Both the position numbers and the translations under genes were made by a program. Shown piece by piece: positions 1-22,401 of a stretch of 64,000 nucleotides of DNA. The stretch comes from Acanthaster planci (Eukaryota > Echinodermata > Asteroidea > Valvatida > Acanthasteridae). How positions within the stretch are numbered: position 1 is the stretch's first letter; every line of letters starts with the position of its first letter. The notes beneath the pieces are model-generated. The model did no database searches, was not told the DNA's origin, and worked only from the letters and a program-made list of their open reading frames with translations. The stretch lies in assembly GCF_001949145.1 (NCBI RefSeq), contig NW_019091378.1, positions 444,108 through 508,107 of the forward strand, read 5' to 3'.

Positions 1-385
1 TTAAAATAATTTAAACAGAACCCCACAAGCTAAAACTGAACTGAAATAAATGCTGAATATTATGTCCCTATTATGAAAGATATCATTTCATGGAAATAAA
101 AATAGAACCCTTGTACATGTACATGCAACTCCAAAGGGGAATTAACGATCTACATAATTTCAGTTCAGCAGTGATAATTTAAGCAAAAAAGTACAACCAT
201 CTCATGACAGGCTCCATGTGGCAACAAAACCATGTGCAAATGCTTGCAAGCAGAGACATAAGTTTTTTTGTAGTAAATTTCTGAGACAGATCAGACACGA
301 TCTACATGCTCTTACACTGAGGAGTACCGTAGTGCACACCTTTGTTTTGCCCTGTACATGTACCAATGAAAACTGGTCCACTCAC
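1..385 (-). other. septin intron 2 (partial)
   Basis: This stretch follows the GT donor (at 384-385 on the minus strand) of the septin exon at 386-506 and runs off the left edge. It is AT-rich with several TACATGTACATG words. I see no further septin exon here; the P-loop exon expected next must lie outside the window. Confidence 0.75.
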
Positions 386-506
386 CCACACAAAGTATGT
401 TGAAACTAAATCCCTGGGCTACTGACTTGTTGACCAGCTGGTCAGGAAGACTATCAAACCCGACATGACCTGAAAGACGGAGGTCACGACTCCTGGCATC
501 ATCAAC
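386..506 (-). CDS. SEPTIN11-like: septin coding exon 2 (pre-P-loop polybasic/GHVGFDSL exon)
   Basis: This 121-nt exon encodes 40 residues plus one base. From residue 13 it reads [20 protein letters not shown], which is nearly identical to the N-terminal segment of vertebrate SEPTIN6/8/11. The acceptor AG is at 507-508 and the donor GTGAGT starts at 385, reading down. Confidence 0.92.
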
Positions 507-3500
507 CTAAATAAATGATGAAATAAAACAGCACTTAAAATAAAGTAATTATTCTGAAATGACCAATCCAAAATATCCGTTTATATAAGGCGAAATGTTC
601 AGTATATGCAGTGAGAAAACAGGTATTTGTAGCAGGTTTTGGTGTTACGCACGAGTTAGATCAAGGGTGACGTGATATCATTGGCAGTGTACTGTGTAAT
701 TAAAGAGATAAACAATGCATGATGTTGGCCTGAAACAAACTGATTTGCATCAACGGAAACCTACATGTACATGTACTGTAATTGCCTTTTGCTTACACCA
801 ACATGCACAAGAATTATTGTTGGGCATTCCAAGAATGCCAAAGGAAATGCAAATTAGTTTTGAAAAAGCAAAAAATCAGGAGAACAAAGCCGAAACCAAC
901 CTCCATTGAGCTACACTGTACATGTATAATTAAACAGGTATCTGGTGGAAAACCTGGCAGTTAACTTAAAATTGAACTCTAATAAAGCTCCAATTTTAGT
1001 TTAAAAGAATTAATTTGAAGTCTCTCAGTTGGGATTCTAGTTTGAATTAAAAGTACATACATACATACATACATGTACACTACACCTGAGTGTCTACAAA
1101 TGTACTTCAGCTGGTGAAAAAACAGAATGATTCATATAGTGCGTCTCCAAGAGTTAGCAACGCATTGGCCAATCACAACGCGCAAAGCCTGTTTACCCTT
1201 TTCAAACATGCATTGGGTCGACAGATTTTGCACACCGTGATTGGCCAAAGCGTAGCAAACTCTTGGAGGTGCACTATTGTGAATCGCACAATCATGAATC
1301 GTATTGAAGCATTACTCTTTTTTAACTGAAGCTTTTGCTCGTAGGTGAAAGTTTTTTGTCCAAATTTACAAATCTAGCCAACGGTAAACAAGATCTACTG
1401 AAAAAACATAAAAACAGATCTTTCTCAAAGTTCCATCTGGACACGGAAAGTTGACATACAGGACAGGACAACATTTGCCCCAACTAGTGAAATGTGACAG
1501 TTTTCAAACTGCAAATCGATGTCGCTGTTTGTCAGCAAGAAAAACAAAATTACTTTGGACCTTTAACAAATTTTCAGAAGCAGAGTCTGATAAAAATAAA
1601 GGGCTTTGTGTCAGATAATGGATCTTCTGATGAGATGATCTTGGAAAGGGGAGATTGATCTTGCTTATTATACATGTACATGTCTCTTGTGGGTAATTCT
1701 AAAGTCTTCAAAATGTTGATTAAATGACATCTTTTGTTGGAATTGGCATGCTGTGTACTCACACCAAGTTTTGATTACACCTATGTACATTAACCCTAAC
1801 ACTCCTCAATCTTTCACCTGTTACAGGATTGAGGACTGTTAGGGTTAAGCATACCAGTAACATGTTCTAAAGCGGACAATCAAACGTCATGTGTGTGAAT
1901 TTGAACGTCGTGTTTGTGAGTTTGATCGTGTTTGTGAGTTCAAATGTCATGTTTGTGAGTTTGAAAATCGTGTTTGTGAGTTCGAGTGTCGTGTTAGTGA
2001 GTGGTCAGGAACAATTTCATGATCATTAGCATGATTTTTTTCCTTGATAAAAACAGGATTACCAACCAAAATGTTCATGTGTTGTATATTGCTTGTGACT
2101 GGTGTTCAGGTGATGTTTGCTCATCATTAACACGACATGGATTTTTGGCCGGTGACCTGTTTTTCCAGAGCAAGACAATACTGTGCTAAGCAAATTTTTG
2201 TGCTTAGCAGCTTCATGAAATTGGCCCTGACCAGTCACAAACACGAAGTTCAACTCACAAGCATGATGTTCGAACTCACACACACAACATTTGTAATTCA
2301 CACACACGTTTACAATTCACACACACGACGTTCAAACTCACATTTTGATGACATGACATTTTGTTTGTTTTGTGGTGAGACTTTTTTGCTTGAATGAGGC
2401 TTCGTCTATTGAAATTAGAAATGGTATCATCCAAAAGTATTGAGAAGAAAATTCCCTTTCAAACGGCGCCAAGAGCAGTTTAAAAACTACTCTTTTTTCA
2501 CTGTTGACCCCTCATCGTCTTGACGGCTGTTCCATGTCAAGACATCTAAACTGCGTGTATTAGATATGTCTTGACATGGAACAGCCGTCAAGACGATGAG
2601 GGGTCAAGTGACATAATGTTGAATGACCTTATTTTAAAGATGGTGACTGTGAAAGCAAGCCCGTGAGATTGAATGGGTGAAGGCAAAAAGACTGGAAAAT
2701 ACCAGAACAACGTGAGTGAAATCATTCAGTAAATGGCGCTAAGAAGGAGAGAGGCTAAGGATCATCTCTGTGGGCAACAGAAATTGCGCCCACGATGATA
2801 AGTGGGTGCGCCGAAAATTTTCAGTACGCCAACACANAAACTGCCTATATGGATGTGTGGTTAAGGATGGAGCGGGAGTGAGAGTCCGGGCCACACTAGT
2901 GGGGCTACATGTACATGTATATGGGTTGGTGCTCGTACATGAGTTGGCATGGGTATGGGTTGACCAGCATTCATTTCATGCACATGTAGGGGTTTTCATG
3001 ATTTTGATGCTGGGAAAACATGTTCAAACTTTTACAAGTTCACAGAGGTGTATGAAAAAAGGGGTAGATGTATCTTCGGACAGGTCAGAATGTCGGCAGC
3101 ACACATCCACTGTTTGGGTCTCATAATGACAGGCTGATAGGCCTAGTCTGGCACTGTAGTCTGTACATGTAGCCTATTGCTGGTACATGTACACTTATAT
3201 ATAGGCCTAGTGGGTCTACATGTGTGGACACTGTGGTCCAGAAAAAAAATCAGAAATCTTTAAGGAAATATGCAAAACAAATTCAAATATCTTATTGTCT
3301 TATTTTATTTTATAAGGGTTCATTTTATATCAAAAATTTCATAGGTTTAGCAAAATTCAAACCTGAATTTCGCCATTTTAGGCTAAGGTTAAAATGTCAA
3401 AAATGACAAAATGCAAGCACCTTATTAAAACGATTTTTAACATTTTTACTAACACTAGGCCTACACGCGATGAAAGTTTATCCGTGTTACCAATTATTAC

Positions 3501-3616
3501 AGAAAAACAATCATAACGATCACGCCAATCTTAAAAGAAGATACTAAAATTAAACTCTGACTTACAGAATTTTGTCTATCATCCGTTGGGGCGTGGTTGT
3601 CACTTTCCATCGTCAT
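386..3616 (-). CDS. SEPTIN11-like: septin, SEPTIN6/8/11 group (5' end, partial)
   Basis: Septins are GTP-binding proteins that assemble into hetero-oligomeric filaments under membranes and at the cytokinetic ring. Two coding exons are visible. Exon 1 (3566-3616) encodes 17 residues starting [13 protein letters not shown]. Exon 2 (386-506) encodes 40 residues that contain [17 protein letters not shown] followed by FNILCVG, the signature just before the P-loop in SEPTIN6/8/10/11/14. Exon 2 ends in phase 1 inside the glycine that opens the GETGxGKST P-loop, so the GTPase domain lies off the left edge. Exon 1 ends and exon 2 begins in phase 0, with GTAAGT and GTGAGT donors and a TTTATTTAG acceptor. 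The assignment of exon 2 is firm; exon 1 rests on position, phase and splice signals. A second in-frame ATG two codons later (3610-3608) has A at -3 and G at +4 and could be the true start. The gene is the leftmost of four on this strand. Confidence 0.82.
1055..1078. repeat. ACAT microsatellite
   Basis: A short run of about five ACAT units, ending in ACATGTACAC. TACATGTACATG words recur across the left third of the window. Confidence 0.85.
1129..1285. repeat. foldback (inverted-repeat) element
   Basis: The arms are about 50 bp long and inverted. The left arm starts GATTCATATAGTGCGTCTCC and ends in TTGGCCAATCAC near 1178. The right arm, read on the minus strand from 1285, starts GATTCACAATAGTGCACCTC and carries TTTGGCCAATCAC. 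The spacer is about 60 bp. The arms differ at only a few positions. The structure fits a MITE-type foldback element; no coding capacity is seen. Confidence 0.75.
1790..1848. repeat. 59-bp hairpin repeat, copy A
   Basis: TTAACCCTAACACTCCTCAA pairs with a downstream TTGAGGACTGTTAGGGTTAA, giving a stem of about 20-22 bp around a loop containing CTTTCACCTGTTACAG. A second copy of the same length lies at 23688-23746. Confidence 0.8.
1880..2345. repeat. large imperfect palindrome with minisatellite arms
   Basis: The left arm (1880-2000) holds about five units of roughly 20-26 bp built on GTGTTTGTGAGTTTGA. The right arm (about 2230-2345) holds the same unit in reverse orientation. Inside the arms, GGTCAGG followed by CAATTTCATGA occurs at 2004-2025 and again inverted near 2213-2238. 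AAAACAGG followed by ACC and CCAAAA is likewise mirrored. The whole is a foldback of about 465 bp. Confidence 0.7.
2504..2607. repeat. perfect 42-bp inverted repeat (stem-loop)
   Basis: The arms at 2504-2545 and 2566-2607 are exact reverse complements over 42 bp, separated by 20 nt. Each arm contains TTGACCCCTCATCGTCTTGA and GGCTGTTCCATGTC. The right arm begins a longer dispersed repeat that continues to about 2909. Confidence 0.92.
2553..2909 (+). repeat. dispersed repeat, copy 1
   Basis: This runs parallel to 19873-20224, with many shared blocks such as GACCTTATTTTAAAGATGG, AACGTGAGTGAAATCATTCA, GATAAGTGGGTGC and CCACACTAGTGGGGCTA. Both copies are in the same orientation. No open frame spans it consistently, so it looks like a degenerate non-coding mobile element. 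Confidence 0.8.
3566..3616 (-). CDS. SEPTIN11-like: septin coding exon 1 (inferred start exon)
   Basis: This is a 51-nt open segment from ATG at 3616 to a GTAAGT donor just below 3566, encoding an acidic 17-residue N-terminus ([17 protein letters not shown]). It joins the 386-506 exon in phase 0. Vertebrate SEPTIN6/11 also start with a short divergent first exon. No homology is visible in such a short sequence, so a different first exon remains possible. Confidence 0.6.
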
Positions 3617-3902
3617 TTTGGAAACTCCTCTGTCCACAGTCCAGTCTTTTCTTAACTTTCCCTATGGTACCTACTGCATACAGTCTAGTAATGGGCCGGC
3701 CATACACAGCATGCACATGCAAATGTACTGTGAAATCCACCAAGTGGTACTCTTTGCCCTACACATGAACAGTATAGTAAAGAGGTGTGGTTACCATTGA
3801 AACATTTCCAAATCAATCAGTAGAGGGCAGCAGATAGACTTTACGGTGGTCACTTGTTAACATCAGACATCAGAGGGCGACAAACAAAACTAATGGTACC
3901 TT

Positions 3903-4145
3903 GGGCCGTTTTCCAATACTCAACTTCGTCTCCGTCATAGGCTTCGTGTAGGAAACCAATCCTCGATTGTGGGCCTAAAGCGTTGAACTTAGATTGAAAT
4001 AATATAATGTTTAGCTCTTTTTCATCTTACTTGATATTTCGTGGCACTATCAGACTTACTATTGCACTTTTAACCTCAAAGTCAGGAAGTAAAAAAACAG
4101 GTGTAGCCACAAACGGAGCTCAAGTCGAGTATTGGAAAACGGCCC
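3903..4145. mobile_element. MITE-like element, tandem copy 1
   Basis: The ends are inverted: GGGCCGTTTTCCAATACTC at the left and GAGTATTGGAAAACGGCCC at the right. It is about 243 bp with no coding capacity. Internal blocks such as TTTAGCTCTTTT, TTTCGTGGCACTAT and TCAAAGTCAGG recur in the adjacent copy. Confidence 0.85.
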
Positions 4146-4157
4146 TGCACAAACCAT

Positions 4158-4403
4158 GGCCATTTTCCGATACTCAACTTTGTCTCCGAAGGAGGCTTCG
4201 TCCCCGAAACCAATCTCCAATTAAGGGCCTGAAACGTTTAAATTAAATTGGATTACTGTACTGTTTAGCTCTTTTGCACCTTATTTGATGTTTTGTGGCA
4301 CTATTAGACTAATTAGTGCGCTTACAGCTTCAAAGTCAGGTAATAAAAAAACAGTCGAATTCTCAGACGGAGCCGAATTGAGTACATGTATTGGAAAACG
4401 GCT
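4158..4403. mobile_element. MITE-like element, tandem copy 2
   Basis: A diverged second copy of the 3903-4145 element in the same orientation. The left end is GGCCATTTTCCGATACTCAA and the right end is TATTGGAAAACGGCT. It starts only 13 bp after the first copy ends. Confidence 0.85.
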
Positions 4404-7400
4404 CACTAATCAACAAATGGGGGCGGCAGATAAGAAAAAGTATAGCGCCCTCTACCGTTCTGTATTGAAAAAAGTTTGTCGCCCTCTATTGGTTGGACTC
4501 AGCGAGGAAATTAAAGTTTTGTATACTGCCCTCTAAGGTTAGACTTTTGATAACTTTTTGAACCAAATTTGTCGCCCTCTATGTGCACTCATCTTAAAAT
4601 GACCACATGATATAGCGCCCCCATCGTCGTTTGTAGCAAAATTTGTCAATTTTTCTCGCCGCTTGTTAGGTGTTATGTGAATGTTCACTTTAGACTGAGT
4701 ATCGATAAGTCATGAAATTTAAAGTTTTCGATGAGATTCTTCTGAATCTTTACAAGTGTGACACACAAAGAAAAACTTTGCACTGAATCAACTAACTCCA
4801 AGCCAATATTTGAACATGAGCCATGTGACACTCTGTCTTCATTCATATTGTGAGTGATTCTGCCAAAAGTTTTAGACCCAAAATGTAAACAAGACAAATG
4901 TTAAAAAAAAACAAAACCTGAACACCCCTCCTTTCCCTGTCACAATTCTCATAAAATTTAATGGTGAATTTATTTTGCAAAATGTCTGTAAATCCTACAA
5001 AGGGCCAACACATAATAAAACGTGGTTTTACGACTGCAGCTTTACAGCACTGTGAATTCAAGGACTCTATCAAAATAGCTGGGGCCTCTCTTAGGACGGG
5101 AATTCAACTCATCACGATATTGCCAGCTGAAGCATTTTAAGAAGAGCAAAAACTATGAGTTAGCACATCTTGGGAGATAAGGATGCTCTTCTTGTCTTTC
5201 TTGTTCCACTTCTTGTGTTCCGCCCAATCCCTTCTCTTTAATCCTCTTCAACGCCCCTGGTTTTGTAGCCTAAAATGATTTTGATAAAAGCAACTTTGTT
5301 CCCATTACATCACAGCCAGGTTTTTTACACAACCCTTGAAAGAATTGTACTTTTTACAATTTACAACATGTACAGAGAGCCTAAGTATGTTCAATGCTTC
5401 CAACAAATGTCAATTAATTGTACACAGGAGCATAACTCAGCACATGAGTTCAAAAGAGGATGTAAAAAAAAGTCTGCACCACAGCCCTGGGTAAAAAACC
5501 CCAAAGATACACACACAAAAAACAGAAACCAAATCGAGAACAGAAAGAAAAGACATCTTGAACAATTAGTCATACTAAAGACCTTGGAAAGAGTTCCATA
5601 TATAGACAACACTAAATTTCTCTCTAAAGGTTATAACAACCATCAGAAAGTGACAAGCCCAACAAAGTGAAATTTAGTTGAGGACATTCTGAAGCATTTA
5701 CCTAATAGGTTTTTTCAGACAATCTCATAGGTTTGTACACAGGGCCATCAAGTGTTGTCCCTATATGGAACTGTTCCCAAGACCTTCTATAATAAAGTCC
5801 AAATGAAAACATCATTCCAAGATTGTTTACTTTGGAGGAAGAAACATTTCTTTTGCTTTCAAACTCCCAACTTTCACATTGATCTGAATTCCTCAACAAT
5901 TTGATTTCCCAACTGCGCCGCAGCAGCTGTGGTTAGAACTGAACTTTTAGCCCTCTATATCAATGCAGTCAGCTTCGACAGAAACACTAATTTTAGTTCT
6001 GTAAATATCAGGGAAATTCCTTAACAGTGAGCATGTCCTGCAGGATGTGTTTGGCAACATCCAAACCATGCCCAGCATTGACAAACTTTGTAAAACTGAA
6101 CGATGCATTCTTGGTGACGATCCTGCATCCAACCTGAAGTCAATCTGTCGAAGCCAAGTCGGACCGAACCCTCCAAGAATCCTACACAAATAGACTCTGG
6201 AGTTGACAGGACTTGGGCTGGTCAGGGTAAACAAAAACTCCAGCTGCAACACAGCACGAGCAAACACAGACAGGGGAAGAACGGTTACGTTTGTATGTTC
6301 CTCTTCCAATGAAAGCAAATGTATTTTCATATTTGTTAGAAACTATTTTGTGCCAGTAAACACAACCCAGCTCCTCGGTGCTCTACGTCATCATAATGCC
6401 CAGAGTGAGATTTCCAGGGTAGTGAATACAAATGCCCTAGCAATGATCTCAGTAATACAATGACCCCTACATTCCTGCTGCGGGTGGACACGGGGGTGAC
6501 ATTGCTGCTGGTTACAACACACCTCCACACATTGCTGTCATGTACAGACGTAACAGGACTGTGTACATGCTACAAACCTATGGACTGTCACTCTTTCCAA
6601 GAACCTCTTGCATATAAATATCACTGTGTGCCTGACATGTTTCCTTGTGGGTTTCCCAAATCTAGTCTTGATCTCCGCTGTGGCTTCAGTGTCATAATTA
6701 AGTCTCCGCATGGAGAGCTATTTAAGCTCGAGATACCATCTTTTTCAATTGATTGGGAAACCTCAAATTGTCTGAAATGAGACCAAGGCTGGGAGGATTC
6801 TCATTTGCTTCAAACAGTAAAAGGTCAAGATTTGACAGTGAAGCTCAAGACAGAGCCAAAGACTATGCAAACCAAAGATTTGCAAAAACCCCTTCTTTCT
6901 TGCAAGTAGACCAACACCGGGATATTACTGTCCAACCACAGAGTCCACAACTGAACTGATTTGCATTAAAAGACGTGAGAATTTACCTGTCTTTCAACTA
7001 GAAAAACTGTACAGAGATTTCAGTACACATCTTGGGCACGGACCCTGAGAGTCATAATCAGAAAGCACAGTACTATTTGACATAAAGGTTGTACACAGCA
7101 ATAGTATATTGTGAAAAGGGGTCTATGCGCTCCGAATGTGAATCAGAGAAGGGGTTCGATATGCAATGTGTGTGGAGTGGTTGACGGGTGACTTTTCATT
7201 TGAATGTGCACAAAAACCCGGCATGTGCACTGTGTTCAGAAGACATCAGTGGCACTTAGGCCTTTGCCTAGTGTCTAGAAATGAGGGCCACGGAATGCTT
7301 CGATGCAGTTGAGTAGTCAAGGTTTTTATGAGAACATTATATTCTTCCCTGCCACTTGGACCAAGTTCCATTAGCAACCGTTTGTCAACTGCGGGTCACT

Positions 7401-7512
7401 TTTGCCTGGTAACCTATGCACAAACTATGCCCTATGTACCAGGCAAAAATTCGACCGGCGGTTGGCAGACGGTCACTGACTTGGTCAGAGATGGAGTGGC
7501 CAGCGAGGCGGT

Positions 7513-20713
<13,201 letters not shown>

Positions 20714-20830
20714 CTTGACGCTGATTGGCAAGGAATTGTGGGAAATCTGTTAGTAACCAGCTGAGCGAGCCGGCTCAGGTCGGCCGGCCAGCCGGCGCGG
20801 CCGGCGACCGCGGAGCGCGCTCGTTCTAAT
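20714..20830 (-). promoter_or_regulatory. FIP1L1 5' flank: CCAAT box and GC-rich patch
   Basis: A GCCAAT box on the minus strand lies at 20724-20729, only 11 bp above the ATG. It is followed by TTTCCCACAATT and then a very GC- and CpG-rich block at about 20758-20822 with repeated GCCGGC and CGGCCGG. This suits a TATA-less housekeeping promoter with a very short 5' UTR. The transcription start is not determined. Confidence 0.5.
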
Positions 20831-22401
20831 TAAAAAAAAACAATTAAAGATGCAGCCAAGGGTTGCAAATTTGTTTGAGTAAAATGCGAGATATGCGTAT
20901 ATGTTTTCCCAAGGATATGTCATAACTTATGATGCTGATCATAAATATTTCGGGGCATGCCAAAAAAAGGGAGGGGGGTAGGATTAGGCCTATAAACCTT
21001 CAAATATTGAATCTATGTTCCACCCCTTCTAGTTTCGCTTCCGGAACGGATATCTTTTTGTGTGATTTATGACACTCACTTATTTCGTAACGTTTCAAAT
21101 AAGTTCAAACTCAAAAACTAGATAGTTTTAGAGTGTTATTTTCACTTGATGCCGGCTCCACCTTGTGGAAATATGAAATATTTCGTTAATAACGAAGGGC
21201 TTCAAGTATGAAGTACAAAAAAGAAACAAACGGAGGAGAATATGCCAGTTATTTTGTTTATTTATTGCAAAGACACACACTCAAAAAGTTAAATATCAAG
21301 AAAAATACTAGTGGGCAGCATATCAATGCCTTAAAATCATTTTGGAGTACCAACTCAGAAAAGTCAACTTTATTTTCCTGAAAGTGAACTTTCCAATGAG
21401 ACTTGGAAAAAACATCCACTTTACAGTTCAGAAAAAGGTTGCATAGACACACATCGACTTTAATTTTCTGATTACTTCATGACAACAATGGTTCAGGAAG
21501 ACCTTTCTCAAACTTAATCATCTTCACTTTTTTTAATCTATTTATTATTCCAACTACAAATCCAACTCCAAATCTTCTCACCCTTCCAACTGTCTAAATT
21601 TTTCATCAATTCTCTTACAGACAACTATTTCATGAGTACCAATTCATGTGAATCTAAAACATCTCATTTGAGGAGATCATCTTTAACATTTTCTATGATG
21701 ACAAGGCAATGCTTGATACGCTGGTTTTAATCAGGATCTTCGGTTTAATTATTCAGGATGGCTGAAGATGTGGCTGCTGGCAAGTACAGTGACAAGATCA
21801 CAGAACTGATGAGCAAATGGCAGAGCTGAGTTCAGAGGCACTGAAAGAGTGCACACAACACTTATGGTAATAAGCTGAGGGGATTTCAATGCAGGTGTAC
21901 TTATTTATCTTTTCGTTACTCTCAAAAAATACATGCAATCGAGTGTTTGGGAGCCTTTTTTACAGATAGCTGTGCAATAAACAATAAAGTACAAATAACT
22001 CATCTGGAAACTTCCGTTTCAAACATGTACCCGTTCTGACGAGATAACACCTTACTGAAGAATGGTAATTGCCAAAGATTTCTCTGCTGTTCTGCATGAA
22101 GGCCAGGCCTCATGAACACCAAGGACTTACTGACGGAAAAACCATCAGAATGAAGTTCAAAACTGTGCAAAAATAGTACCAGAGCTAATTTTACTTTGTG
22201 CATAAACGATGGCAAGAAACACTGCATTTCACAGTACTTCACAAAATGTGTACTTAATTGCAAATCCAGTCAACACCGACAGTTGTTTAAATGTCATATT
22301 ATTTCACCTCTAAGATACTTCCAGTGCCGAGCTACTCCTTGTTTTTCTCACTATCGCGGCTCATTTCTTTAGAAAAAATATCGGAGCTTTTCTGAGCTCT
22401 C
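20831..22401 (-). other. GNPDA 3' UTR and gap to FIP1L1
   Basis: Below the GNPDA stop codon (22402-22404) I see no coding sequence. Candidate minus-strand poly(A) signals are an AATAAATAAA overlap at 21257-21266 and an AATAAA at 21541-21546, giving a 3' UTR of roughly 0.9-1.15 kb. Only about 0.5 kb then separates the end of GNPDA from the FIP1L1 start codon. Confidence 0.45.
21257..21266 (-). terminator. candidate GNPDA poly(A) signal
   Basis: Two overlapping AATAAA hexamers read on the minus strand about 1.14 kb past the GNPDA stop codon. Another AATAAA at 21541-21546 could be used instead. Confidence 0.35.

Larger units (their letters stand above)
507..3565 (-). other. septin intron 1, repeat-rich
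   Basis: This is a 3.06-kb intron, if the two septin exons are correctly joined. It holds several separate foldback or palindromic repeats (1129-1285, 1790-1848, 1880-2345, 2504-2607), an ACAT microsatellite near 1055-1075, and one copy of a dispersed repeat (2553-2909). One undetermined base (n) sits at 2837. I see no coding sequence. Confidence 0.6.
3617..7512. other. intergenic region (septin 5' flank and FIP1L1 3' flank)
   Basis: Septin promoter sequence should lie just above 3616 and the FIP1L1 3' UTR just below 7512. I cannot place the septin transcription start or the FIP1L1 poly(A) site; the nearest AATAAA on the minus strand is at 4969-4974. The stretch holds two tandem MITE-like elements (3903-4403) and several CGCCCTCT-type motifs (about 3820-4620). 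Open minus-strand segments at 5702-5899 and 5947-6330 match no family I recognise. Confidence 0.55.

Noticed and set aside
1790-1848. Interstitial telomere repeat
   Set aside because: Only single TTAGGG/CCCTAA words are present at the hairpin ends; there is no tandem array.
1880-2345. CRISPR array
   Set aside because: Units vary in length and sequence, are mirrored, and the window is clearly a eukaryotic genome.
2770-3126. 118-codon plus-strand frame containing an undetermined residue
   Set aside because: It lies in a dispersed repeat and crosses an n at 2837; the second copy does not keep the frame.
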